In this document: piece after piece, positions 54,276 through 62,508 of the stretch
Position numbering within the stretch: the first letter of the stretch is position 1
Layout of the letters: every line of letters begins with the position of its first letter
Assembly: GCA_038210375.1 (NCBI GenBank)
Contig: JBBQWT010000003.1
Location: 124,001-188,000 of the forward strand
Direction of reading: 5' to 3'
DNA from: JBBQWT01 sp038210375
Lineage (GTDB): Bacteria; Acidobacteriota; Terriglobia; Terriglobales; Acidobacteriaceae
DNA: 64,000 nt
Position numbers and translations under genes: made by a program
The notes under the pieces: model-generated
Databases searched by the model: none
Seen by the model: the letters and a program-made list of their open reading frames with translations, nothing else
What the model was told of the DNA's origin: nothing

Positions 54276-56303
54276 CTACATCAACAACGGCCCCAGCCCA
54301 TTCGTGATCGTCCGCAAACGGTTTTGCGGCGTGCTGTTGATCCGCAACACCGCTTGCTCCTCATCGCCGGCCTTCACCTTTTTGTAGAACCCACGCAACT
54401 CGGGATAAGCATCAGCGGGCAGCCACGTCGCGCCCAGGGTGAGATCCCGATTGAAGATCAGGGTACGACCGCTCTGCTCGCGCATCGTGTGATAAGAAGA
54501 AAACGGAACTGAAACGGCATGCGGCCTCGGCAGGCCCTCAACCTCAACCCCCGCGGGCAAGGCCATCGACACTTGATCGACCTCGCGGAAAGGATAGGGC
54601 AGGAAGATGGCGTGCAGCCGACGGTCCCGGGTAAAGACCTGTTTGGTGTTGGCCGCAAAGATTTCGCTGGGCACCAGAAGCCGCTCGCCGGCGCTGGCCG
54701 CGTAGGATGGAATCGTGACGGAGAAATGCGCCACCAGCGGCAGGTTTTCGTCGGTGCCGCCTTCGACCTGGTTGACCTTCAGTTGGGCGCTCGCCGGCAA
54801 CCATTCGGTGAGTTGTTTGGTCAGCAATTCTTTCTGTCCGTCTTCACCGTCGCGCCAGCCGGCCATGCGATACACCAACGCGCTCTGTCCGGTGAACTCC
54901 ACGGTAATATTTCCCGCCAGGTTGCCAGCGGGGTCCAGCGAAAAGTCAGCGTTGCGCCGGGTCACGGTTTGCGACGCATCGGGCGGCGGAGTGTGCGCGA
55001 TCTCAGTACCGCCGGCGACCTGGCGAAGTCCGCCCAGCATGGTGTACTGCCAGCGCAACAGACCATATGGACAGTAGCGCGTGCCGGGATCGAGGAAGAG
55101 GTCCTTGCCATCGATCCGGGCGACGACGATCTCATCGGTAAGCTGGCTCCAGTCGGGCAGGTCGGCATCGAACATCTGGCCTTCGCGGGTGCCCAGCCGC
55201 ATCATGTACGACTTGATTCCCGCGGCGCGCAACAGGCCCGCGTAGGCGCGGTTGATGTCTAGGTGTCCACCAATGTTCTGGGTCACGACGCCCTCGATGT
55301 TGGAGGAAAAACGGTAGGTTTTGAGGGCGGCCGCGGAAAGTCCTCGCACGCCGCCGGGATTCTCGATCTGCTGCACGCGCAGGTAGAGCTTGCGCGCCTT
55401 CTGCTCGTCGCTGTCGCCGGCGGCGATGACCTTGGCGGCCTCTTCGGCTACGGCCTGGCTGTGACCGATAAATTTGTCGGCGCCCGCCGACCAGATCGAT
55501 CCTTCATCGCGCCAGAATTTAGCGACGTTGAACGACTTGTTCTTGCCGTAGAAGAAGGATGCCCGCATCTTCAGGTCGGCATCCACCAGGGAAAATTCCT
55601 CCGGCTCAAAAGCGGGAACGTCATGCAACTCCATTTCCAACGTGCCTTTTCGGTTGGCCTTCGGCGCCAGGCCGGGCGGGGTCCCCGAAACCGCCCAATA
55701 GACCGGATTGCGCGACCGCCCGAAAAAACCGCGATGTCCCGCCGGAACAAAGGCGAGTTTCACGTGCTTCTGCATGAGGTCTTCCTGGATGATCCAGCGC
55801 CGCGAAAACGGCAGGTCCTTCAGCCATTGCTGCTTGTAGCGGTATTCGATGATGGAGCCCACTTCAACGTGGGGCAGGGTGAAAGTCTTGACCATCGCCC
55901 GTAGCCGACTGCCGCTATACATAGGCCGATCGTAACTCTGGCCATCAAACTCGGTGATGGAGCCATCGGCATGCAGGGTTCGTCCCTGGAGCTCGGTGAT
56001 CGCATAAAGATCGCTGAAGTAGAGGATGCGCACGTTGGCATAGTCGCGGCCATCCTCAGACAGAATTTTTTCGCGAACATATTTGAAGGTAAAGTGGTGG
56101 CTGTCGTCCGCCACTTCCTCCCGATAGAGGATGATTGCACCCGCCGCCCGCTGCGCCCCATCCTCAGAGATAACAAAATCCTCGGCACGAACCGGCTGCC
56201 AGGCGGGATGAGCCATGGCGCAGGTTGCGGACAGCAAAAAGACCAACGAAATAAAGAGCGCAGGTAGCCTGATGAGCAAAGTTCGAGCCGGGGGGCGTGC
56301 CAT
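54276..56303 (-). CDS. DUF3857 protein with degenerate transglutaminase domain (second pseudoenzyme)
   Basis: 675 residues; signal peptide to about residue 31, DUF3857 part about 40-260, transglutaminase-like part about 280-420, C-terminal beta domain. His347 replaces the Cys (NIGGHLDINRAY) and Ile replaces the catalytic His (DEIVVARIDG); LFLDPGTRY keeps the Asp. The same replacements as in the middle paralogue suggest that both descend from one inactivated copy. Confidence 0.85.
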   Translation of the reverse strand: MARPPARTLLIRLPALFISLVFLLSATCAMAHPAWQPVRAEDFVISEDGAQRAAGAIILYREEVADDSHHFTFKYVREKILSEDGRDYANVRILYFSDLYAITELQGRTLHADGSITEFDGQSYDRPMYSGSRLRAMVKTFTLPHVEVGSIIEYRYKQQWLKDLPFSRRWIIQEDLMQKHVKLAFVPAGHRGFFGRSRNPVYWAVSGTPPGLAPKANRKGTLEMELHDVPAFEPEEFSLVDADLKMRASFFYGKNKSFNVAKFWRDEGSIWSAGADKFIGHSQAVAEEAAKVIAAGDSDEQKARKLYLRVQQIENPGGVRGLSAAALKTYRFSSNIEGVVTQNIGGHLDINRAYAGLLRAAGIKSYMMRLGTREGQMFDADLPDWSQLTDEIVVARIDGKDLFLDPGTRYCPYGLLRWQYTMLGGLRQVAGGTEIAHTPPPDASQTVTRRNADFSLDPAGNLAGNITVEFTGQSALVYRMAGWRDGEDGQKELLTKQLTEWLPASAQLKVNQVEGGTDENLPLVAHFSVTIPSYAASAGERLLVPSEIFAANTKQVFTRDRRLHAIFLPYPFREVDQVSMALPAGVEVEGLPRPHAVSVPFSSYHTMREQSGRTLIFNRDLTLGATWLPADAYPELRGFYKKVKAGDEEQAVLRINSTPQNRLRTITNGLGPLLM

Positions 56304-56508
56304 ATATAAGGAGTCTATAAGGGAAAATGGGTTTTTGATAGATATCAGGCTGGGACGTGGGGGCTTGCGTTGCGAACCAGAAATCCCGGTGAGTGCCGAA
56401 AACGGGAGCTAAAGCTGACAACAGTTGGCTGGCGGCGATTCTGTCGTATTGTGCTAACTACACCGACAGCCTATCCACCGAACGGTTGAGCGTTCCCAAG
56501 CCGCACCA

Positions 56509-57474
56509 ATGAATCAGGAAAAGAAAGCACGACGCTATAGAGCCATAACTTTACTTCGAGGGCTGGCCATTCTGCTTGCATTTGTGTCAGCTGGAGGCTG
56601 CAACCAATATAAGACGCACGGCACAAGTGGGAATTCGCAACTATCTCAGGCTGGTTCCACGATTAAGATCCGCAGGACGACGACACCCCTCGGGGAGGAA
56701 CCTACAATCACCCGTGATATTTATTATCGCAGTGGGACGATGCGGAAGGTGGATCGCCTGGGAGGTGAATCGACGCCTTCGTTTGTGAACATCTCAGATT
56801 GCACCGCCAAAACGGGTCTCTCGGTCGACCTGGAAGCGCGCGAATATAAAAAATACAAAATGGTCAGGTATTGGACCTCCGCACAATTCGACGAGTACGT
56901 TAAGGCGCACCCTGAGAGCGCTGCGCCGTTGGAAAGTCAGACGATAGATACAGGCGAAAGCAAGTTCTTTTTCGGACGTTCGGCGAAGCATCTCATCACG
57001 ACGACAAAGCAGCCCCGCAGTCAAAAGGGCGATGGCGGCCAGGAAATCATCGACGGGTGGTATATCGACCATGATCGGCCCGACAATAACTGTGTCCCGG
57101 ATTACGCGGCCGATCAACTTCAATACCTGGTAGGCACCGTGCTCATTGATGACTATCGAAAGGTTCCCCGATTCCACCACATAGGCCCATTGCCAACAGG
57201 CCTTCCGGTCGAACACACCCGCAACATTACTTACGCTCCCTCTGACAACCGCAGGGTTCGGTCTGTGATTCTGGAAGAGAAAGTTGAAGACCTGTCAGAC
57301 GGCCTTATCAATCCCTTGATCTTTGAAATCCCATCAGGATATCGCGAAAATCCTCGGCTGGGGCAAAACACTCAACCCGGTCCCTCGAATCCGCAATTAA
57401 TTTTTATGTGGGTCTTGATCGCGTTGGTCGTTGCTATTTGTTCGATTGCTCGGTTAAAGGGTCAACCAACTTGA
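56509..57474 (+). CDS. Lipoprotein with C-terminal membrane segment, unknown family
   Basis: 321 residues. A lipobox (AFVSAGGC) gives Cys32 as lipid anchor after an export segment; a second hydrophobic stretch near the C-terminus (LIFMWVLIALVVAICSIA) could be a membrane helix. The middle (TITRDIYYRSGTMRKVDRLGG..NISDCTAKTGLSVDLEAREYKKYKM) resembles DUF4412/LolA-like half-barrel proteins, but I do not place it firmly. Sits between the DUF3857 set and the osmoprotectant operon. Confidence 0.55.
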   Translation: MNQEKKARRYRAITLLRGLAILLAFVSAGGCNQYKTHGTSGNSQLSQAGSTIKIRRTTTPLGEEPTITRDIYYRSGTMRKVDRLGGESTPSFVNISDCTAKTGLSVDLEAREYKKYKMVRYWTSAQFDEYVKAHPESAAPLESQTIDTGESKFFFGRSAKHLITTTKQPRSQKGDGGQEIIDGWYIDHDRPDNNCVPDYAADQLQYLVGTVLIDDYRKVPRFHHIGPLPTGLPVEHTRNITYAPSDNRRVRSVILEEKVEDLSDGLINPLIFEIPSGYRENPRLGQNTQPGPSNPQLIFMWVLIALVVAICSIARLKGQPT

Positions 57475-57489
57475 ATGTGAGGGCGGCGT

Positions 57490-57503
57490 CTGCCACGTGG
57501 CAG
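57490..57503. promoter_or_regulatory. 14-bp perfect palindrome upstream of the osmoprotectant operon
   Basis: CTGCCACGTGGCAG, 36 bases before a TATAAT at 57539-57544. Position fits a regulator-binding site above the operon promoter. Confidence 0.45.
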
Positions 57504-57538
57504 CGCAGAGAAACTCCTCCTCCTCTTCTCCAGAAACG

Positions 57539-57544
57539 TATAAT
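57539..57544 (+). promoter_or_regulatory. Perfect -10 element of the osmoprotectant operon
   Basis: TATAAT placed 23 bases before ATG 57568. The -35 region is poor, which suits activator dependence. The 5' leader would be only about 17 bases with no Shine-Dalgarno. Confidence 0.5.
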
Positions 57545-57567
57545 TCAGCCCACGTCGCATAGCATCC

Positions 57568-58401
57568 ATGGCTGAGCCAGCGTCCTCTCCACTTCCGACC
57601 GCACCCGGTGACGCAGTCATCGAATTTCGCGACATCTCCTACTCCATTCCTCCGAACAAGGAAGTGCTCAACCAGCTCAAGCTGACGGTTCACCGCGGCG
57701 ACACCATGGTGCTTCTGGGCCGTAGCGGTTCCGGCAAGACGACCGCGCTAAAACTCATCAATCATTTACTTGTGCCTACCGGCGGCGAATTGCTGGTGGA
57801 GGGCAAACCTACAACCCAGTGGGACGTGATCGGCCTGCGCCGCCGCATCGGCTACGTCATTCAGGAAGGCGGGCTCTTTCCCCATTACACTATCGCGGAA
57901 AACGTGGGCATCGCGCCCCGATTGCTCGGCCAGAACCCAGAGCAGGTTCGCGCACGCATCGATGAGATGCTGCGCCTGGTGGATCTTGAGCCGGGAGATT
58001 TTCGCGAACGCTACCCGCACCAGCTTTCCGGCGGACAGCGGCAGCGGGCCGGCGTGGCCCGCGCCCTCGCCGGGGACCCGCCCATCCTGCTCATGGATGA
58101 GCCCTTCGGAGCGCTCGACCCCATGAGCCGCGCCGAGATTCAACGGCAGTTTAAAGCGCTGCAACAACGGTTGGGGAAGACCATCGTGCTGGTCACCCAT
58201 GACCTGCGAGAGGCCCTTTACCTTGGCAGCCAGATCGCATTGCTGGAGGCGGGCAGCCTGGTAGGCAGGTTCAGAAAAACGGAATTTCTCAATTCCTCGG
58301 ACGAGCGCGTGCGCAAATATATTTCCGCATTCGACACCAGCGATGACGTGATTGCGCTTTCTCCGTCGAGCGAGCACCCATCCGCGGGAGCGCCAGGATA
58401 A
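57568..58401 (+). CDS. OpuCA-type osmoprotectant ABC transporter ATPase
   Basis: 277 residues. Walker A GRSGSGKTT, Q-loop VIQEGGLFPH, signature LSGGQRQRAGVARAL and Walker B ILLMDEPFGALD, then the H-loop VTHDL. The order and spacing match glycine-betaine/choline/proline-betaine ATPases (OpuCA, OsmV). No C-terminal CBS pair is present, unlike OpuCA of Bacillus. Stop overlaps the permease start by one base. Confidence 0.92.
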   Translation: MAEPASSPLPTAPGDAVIEFRDISYSIPPNKEVLNQLKLTVHRGDTMVLLGRSGSGKTTALKLINHLLVPTGGELLVEGKPTTQWDVIGLRRRIGYVIQEGGLFPHYTIAENVGIAPRLLGQNPEQVRARIDEMLRLVDLEPGDFRERYPHQLSGGQRQRAGVARALAGDPPILLMDEPFGALDPMSRAEIQRQFKALQQRLGKTIVLVTHDLREALYLGSQIALLEAGSLVGRFRKTEFLNSSDERVRKYISAFDTSDDVIALSPSSEHPSAGAPG

Positions 58402-59033
58402 TGCTCGACTTCATCCTCAAGAACCGGCACGAGATCGCCACCTTGACATTGGAACACCTGTGGCTGGTGTTCGTTTCCATGGCGCTGGCCATTGCCATCG
58501 GCGTTCCGCTGGGAATCCTGCTCAGCCGCAGGCGGTGGCTCAGTAAGCCGGTGCTCGGCGCCACCAACATCATTCAGACTATCCCCAGCCTGGCTCTGTT
58601 CGGTTTTCTGCTACCGGCGCCCTGGCTGGGCGAACGCGCGGAACGCCTGGCCATCACGGCGCTTACCCTCTACGCTCTCCTGCCGATTGTGCGCAATACT
58701 TTTATCGGGATCAGGGGCGTGGACGCCGCAGTGGTCGAAGCCGCGCGCGGAATGGGCCTGACCGACCGTCAGTTGCTTCTGCAGGTGCAGCTTCCCCTGG
58801 CGGGGAGCGTGATCCTTTCGGGGATACGCGTGGCCACTGTCATCTGCGTGGGGGTCGCCACTATCGCCGCCGCGGTGGGCGCCGGCGGCCTGGGAGAGTT
58901 CATCTTTCGCGGCGTGGCCATGGTCAATAACTCGCTCATCCTCGCGGGCGCCATTCCCGCCGCGCTGATGGCGATCACCGCCGACTTCATCCTGGGATTG
59001 ATCGAGACAAAATTGCGCCCGGGCCGCGCATGA
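58401..59033 (+). CDS. OpuCB-type osmoprotectant ABC permease
   Basis: 210 residues with five to six membrane helices and the ABC permease EAA loop (EAARGMGLTDRQLLLQVQLPLA). Motifs GVPLGILLSRRR and IIQTIPSLALFG match the choline/glycine-betaine family. Overlaps the binding-protein gene by four bases (ATGA), so the three genes form one operon. No second permease gene (OpuCD) follows. Confidence 0.9.
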   Translation: MLDFILKNRHEIATLTLEHLWLVFVSMALAIAIGVPLGILLSRRRWLSKPVLGATNIIQTIPSLALFGFLLPAPWLGERAERLAITALTLYALLPIVRNTFIGIRGVDAAVVEAARGMGLTDRQLLLQVQLPLAGSVILSGIRVATVICVGVATIAAAVGAGGLGEFIFRGVAMVNNSLILAGAIPAALMAITADFILGLIETKLRPGRA

Positions 59034-59974
59034 AACTGCGCCGCTTGTCGTTCCATCTGCCGGCGCGAACCACGCAGTGGCGGGTGCGCGTGGCGTGGCT
59101 GGCGCTGTGTGCGCTTTCTCTGCTCGCCGTCACCTCCTGCCGGCCATCGCATTCCGATCGCATCGTTGTGGGGTGCAAGAACTTTACCGAGCAGGTGGTG
59201 CTGGGAGAGATCATCGCCCAGCATATCGAAAACCGCCTCCATATCCCGGTGGACCGCCGTTTCTACCTCACCGGAAGCTACATCGCCCACCAGTCGCTGA
59301 TCGCCGGGCGCATTGATATTTATCCGGAATACACCGGCACCGCGCTGCTGGCGATACTCAAGAAACCGCAAAACCACGCATCCGCGCAGGAGGTCCTGGC
59401 CAACGTGCGCGCCGACTACGCTGCGCGGTTCAAGGTAGCGGTGGAGCCTCCGTTGGGCTTCAACAATACGTTTGCCATGGTGGTGCGCGGGGACGACGCC
59501 CGCCGCGATGGGGTCGCGACCTTGACCCGATCCGCGCAATTCGCTCCGCAATGGCGGGCTGGCGTGGGCTACGAATTTCTGGAGCGCCCTGACGGATTCA
59601 AAGGCCTGGCGGCGGCCTACGGCCTGAAGTTCGCCGAACCGCCCAGAGTGATGGATCTCGGGCTTCTCTACCGCGCCATCCGGGAGCGTCAAGTGGATAT
59701 GATCGCCGCCAATTCAACCGACGGCCTCATCGCCGCGCTCAACTTGGTAGTGCTCGAAGATGATCGCCACTACTTCCCTCCCTACGAGGCTGTGCCCCTG
59801 GTGCGTCAGGAAACCCTGACGCGGTTCCCTGGACTCGATAAAATTTTGCGGGAGCTGGCGGGAAAGATCTCAGACCAGCAGATGCAGCGCCTGAACTACG
59901 CGGTGGATGGCGATCATCGCGACGTCAAAGATGTGGCGAGAGAATTCTTGAAGACCGTTGAAGCGCAACCGTGA
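59030..59974 (+). CDS. Osmoprotectant-binding lipoprotein (OpuCC/OsmX type)
   Basis: 314 residues. Lipobox LLAVTSC gives the anchored Cys. Then an OpuAC-type binding fold: VGCKNFTEQVVLGEIIAQHIE, ..RIDIYPEYTGTALLAIL, ..GFNNTFAMVVRGDDA, DLGLLYRAIRERQVDMIAANSTDGLIAAL. Ligand likely glycine betaine, choline or related compatible solute. Substrate specificity cannot be read from sequence alone. Confidence 0.9.
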   Translation: MKLRRLSFHLPARTTQWRVRVAWLALCALSLLAVTSCRPSHSDRIVVGCKNFTEQVVLGEIIAQHIENRLHIPVDRRFYLTGSYIAHQSLIAGRIDIYPEYTGTALLAILKKPQNHASAQEVLANVRADYAARFKVAVEPPLGFNNTFAMVVRGDDARRDGVATLTRSAQFAPQWRAGVGYEFLERPDGFKGLAAAYGLKFAEPPRVMDLGLLYRAIRERQVDMIAANSTDGLIAALNLVVLEDDRHYFPPYEAVPLVRQETLTRFPGLDKILRELAGKISDQQMQRLNYAVDGDHRDVKDVAREFLKTVEAQP

Positions 59975-59986
59975 GCAGCACGGGGA

Positions 59987-60523
59987 CTACGGAGCGGGCG
60001 CGTCATCGCGGGGAAATGAGCTGAACACGATTTCGCGTGATTTTCCGCGGGATTGTTTGTCATCCCCGGTGTTGTATTGGGTCAGTATCCCGGTGATGCG
60101 AAGCGCGCCCTGCTCGCCCGGTTTCTTCAGGCTATCGGGGGCGATCTTGCCTTTAAATTCAAACCAGATGCCATGAACCGGTTTGGTGGTGAAGCTCAGA
60201 TCGTCGTCTTTCAACGCCGCCTTGCTGAAGAATTGATCGAGAAACAGGCCTTTGTCACTGTCGTCCTGACCGTAGCGTGAAACGAAACCGGTCACCCGCG
60301 GCTCATGTCCCGCCTCGGTTTCCACCGTGACCTGCACGAACTCGCCTTCCTGTACGAAGCTGTACATGCCGGAAACATCTTTATCCTGAAAGCCGCGCGC
60401 CGCAGCCTGGGCAAGTTGCGTTCCCATCGCCAGCACGCCGACCGCCAGCGCCATCGCTCTGATGAACGCGCGACGCCCCGCGGCCGGAAATGCGTAAGAA
60501 ATTCTTCCTGTTTTTACTTTCAT
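59987..60523 (-). CDS. Exported small beta-rich protein, unknown function
   Basis: 178 residues. N-terminus GRRAFIRAMALAVGVLAMG carries a twin-Arg-like RRxF pattern before the hydrophobic core, so Tat export is possible. The rest (VSGMYSFVQEGEFVQVTVETEAGHEPRVTGFVSRYG, ..GIWFEFKGKIAP, ..LRITGILTQY) is a single beta domain, perhaps lipocalin-like. GGTGAG precedes the ATG. Convergent with the osmoprotectant operon. No named family recognised. Confidence 0.6.
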   Translation of the reverse strand: MKVKTGRISYAFPAAGRRAFIRAMALAVGVLAMGTQLAQAAARGFQDKDVSGMYSFVQEGEFVQVTVETEAGHEPRVTGFVSRYGQDDSDKGLFLDQFFSKAALKDDDLSFTTKPVHGIWFEFKGKIAPDSLKKPGEQGALRITGILTQYNTGDDKQSRGKSREIVFSSFPRDDAPAP

Positions 60524-60638
60524 ATCTCACCCGCGGCTTGCTGCCGAGTTTTGCAACCCAGTGCAGCACTCCCAGGTTTCCCTGCGGGCCGCACTTTTAC
60601 TTGTTTATAATCACACACAATTGCTATCTTGCGATTAG

Positions 60639-62348
60639 ATGCCCCAGTCCCCGAAAACAGGCGAAAACTTTGGTCATCCCTCCCCCGGCGAGGTCAAGGT
60701 TCCGGAGTTCGCCGTCAAGCTGGAGCCATGGGGCGCTACGTTTGCTCGAAACATCCGCGAAGCGATTGTCCCCCCGCCCAGGATTCATTATCCACACTTT
60801 CCGGGAGCAGCCTGGCCCGACGTCCTGGTTTATTCCCCCCTGCCATGGCGCTCGGTGGTGCAGTCGATTTTTTATCATGGTCTCTTTTTTCTGTTGATTT
60901 ATGGCATCTCGGTGAGCTGGTTTTTCGGCATGAAAAGCCTGCACCCTCAAGTCGCCAAAGATAACTCGATCACTTACTACAAGCTTTCGGAATACCTGCC
61001 TCCGCTGCAGGGCGGCAGCGCTCCCGCTAAAGTCGCGCGCAAAGGCCAGCCCGCTTATTCCCGGCAGGCCATCGTTTCGCTTCCCCCCAATCCCGACAAC
61101 ACCAGCCAGACCATAGTGAACCCGGTGGCGCCGGCGATCATTCGGCAGAATGTACCGCTGCCCAACATCGTGATCTGGTCGCCCATACCCAAGGCAGCGC
61201 CGGTGGCTGCATCGGCGCGCACGGCGGCGCAGCTTAGGATGCCCAACCTCGACGCTTCGTCCATGACCGCCGTGCCGGTCACCAACCGGCAGCTTTCGCA
61301 GTTCGGTTTAGAAAAACTGGGCAGCACATCGGTCTTACAGCCGCCGCCAGAACTGGTAAAGCGCCGCGCGGGAGACCTCAATATCGGCGACGTCAATACC
61401 TCAGTGGCGGCGCCGGCGTTACCCGTTCCCGAACAGCGGACAACCGCCGGCGGAGCGTCGGGGCCGGATTCCGCGCCGCCTCCAGCGGGAGCATCCAGTC
61501 GCGGCTCGGCCGCGACTGCCGCCGGACAATTAATCGCGCTGGGCCTGAATCCGGTGAACCCCAACGGACCCATTGCAATTCCCCAGGGAAGCCGCAGCGG
61601 CACATTTGCGGCAACCCCAGCCGGCAAGCCGGGCGCTCCGGGGACGCCGGATCTGGCCGGCGGCGGCAACGGGCCCGGCGGAACCGGCCGCGGAGCAGGC
61701 GGCCCCGGAAATGGGGCGGGAGGAACGAACCTCGCGGGAGTATCCATCACGGGCGGCGGCCCTTCCACCGGGATCGTCGGCGCGGCTGCGCCATTGCGCA
61801 CCACACCGGCTGCGAAAAATCCCGCAGATGAAGCTGCCCGGCGCAAGGCCTTAATGGCCGCAGCCATGGCGCCGCCCCGGCTGGGAAGCGTCAATCCTGG
61901 AGATCGGGGCGCGCAGGCGCCAGCCTATAGCGCGGCCAGCGATGAAGGAAGTTATACGGGCAAGAAATATTATTCGCTCACCTTGAACATGCCCAACCTG
62001 ACGTCGATCGGGGGAAGCTGGATCATTCGCTTCGCCGAGCTGCGGGCCACCCGTGATCGCGGCGAGTTGACCGCGCCCGTCGCCCTGGTGAAGGTTGACC
62101 CCGCCTATCCGCCGGACCTGATCGAGAATGAAGTGGAGGGTACGGTCGTGCTCTACGCCATCATCCGGCGCGACGGAACGGTCAGCGACGTGGCGGTGGT
62201 TGAAGGAATTCAGGAGCGGCTCGACGAGAATGCCAGGTCAGCACTGTCAAGATGGCGCTTCCGTCCGGCCACCCGGAATGGCAATCCGGTGGACCTGGAA
62301 GCAATGATCACAATTCCCTTTCGCCCTCGCCATCGCAAGGCGTTTTGA
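60639..62348 (+). CDS. TonB-family energy-transducer-like protein
   Basis: 569 residues. A membrane segment lies near 77-97 (SIFYHGLFFLLIYGISVSWFFG), later than in normal TonB; a long Gly/Pro/Ala-rich linker (about 255-430) follows, then a TonB C-terminal domain (about 480-560: APVALVKVDPAYPPDLIENEVEGTVVLYAIIRRDGTVSDVAVVEG, ..ALSRWRFRPATRNGNPVDLE). Such proteins pass proton-motive energy to outer-membrane receptors. No exbB/exbD or receptor gene is adjacent. The 75-residue cytoplasmic head is unusual. Confidence 0.85.
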   Translation: MPQSPKTGENFGHPSPGEVKVPEFAVKLEPWGATFARNIREAIVPPPRIHYPHFPGAAWPDVLVYSPLPWRSVVQSIFYHGLFFLLIYGISVSWFFGMKSLHPQVAKDNSITYYKLSEYLPPLQGGSAPAKVARKGQPAYSRQAIVSLPPNPDNTSQTIVNPVAPAIIRQNVPLPNIVIWSPIPKAAPVAASARTAAQLRMPNLDASSMTAVPVTNRQLSQFGLEKLGSTSVLQPPPELVKRRAGDLNIGDVNTSVAAPALPVPEQRTTAGGASGPDSAPPPAGASSRGSAATAAGQLIALGLNPVNPNGPIAIPQGSRSGTFAATPAGKPGAPGTPDLAGGGNGPGGTGRGAGGPGNGAGGTNLAGVSITGGGPSTGIVGAAAPLRTTPAAKNPADEAARRKALMAAAMAPPRLGSVNPGDRGAQAPAYSAASDEGSYTGKKYYSLTLNMPNLTSIGGSWIIRFAELRATRDRGELTAPVALVKVDPAYPPDLIENEVEGTVVLYAIIRRDGTVSDVAVVEGIQERLDENARSALSRWRFRPATRNGNPVDLEAMITIPFRPRHRKAF

Positions 62349-62508
62349 TTTCCAACTTAGCCGGCCGGAATGACAATTCCCCAGGGCGTTTATGCGGCTT
62401 GGTCTTTTTTATGCGACTTTTTGACCCTGATTCGATCGAGGTCAAGTTCAAACGCAAAATTCGCGATTGCAGGACAGGCAAACGCAGTGAGCACCACTAT
62501 CCGCGTCG

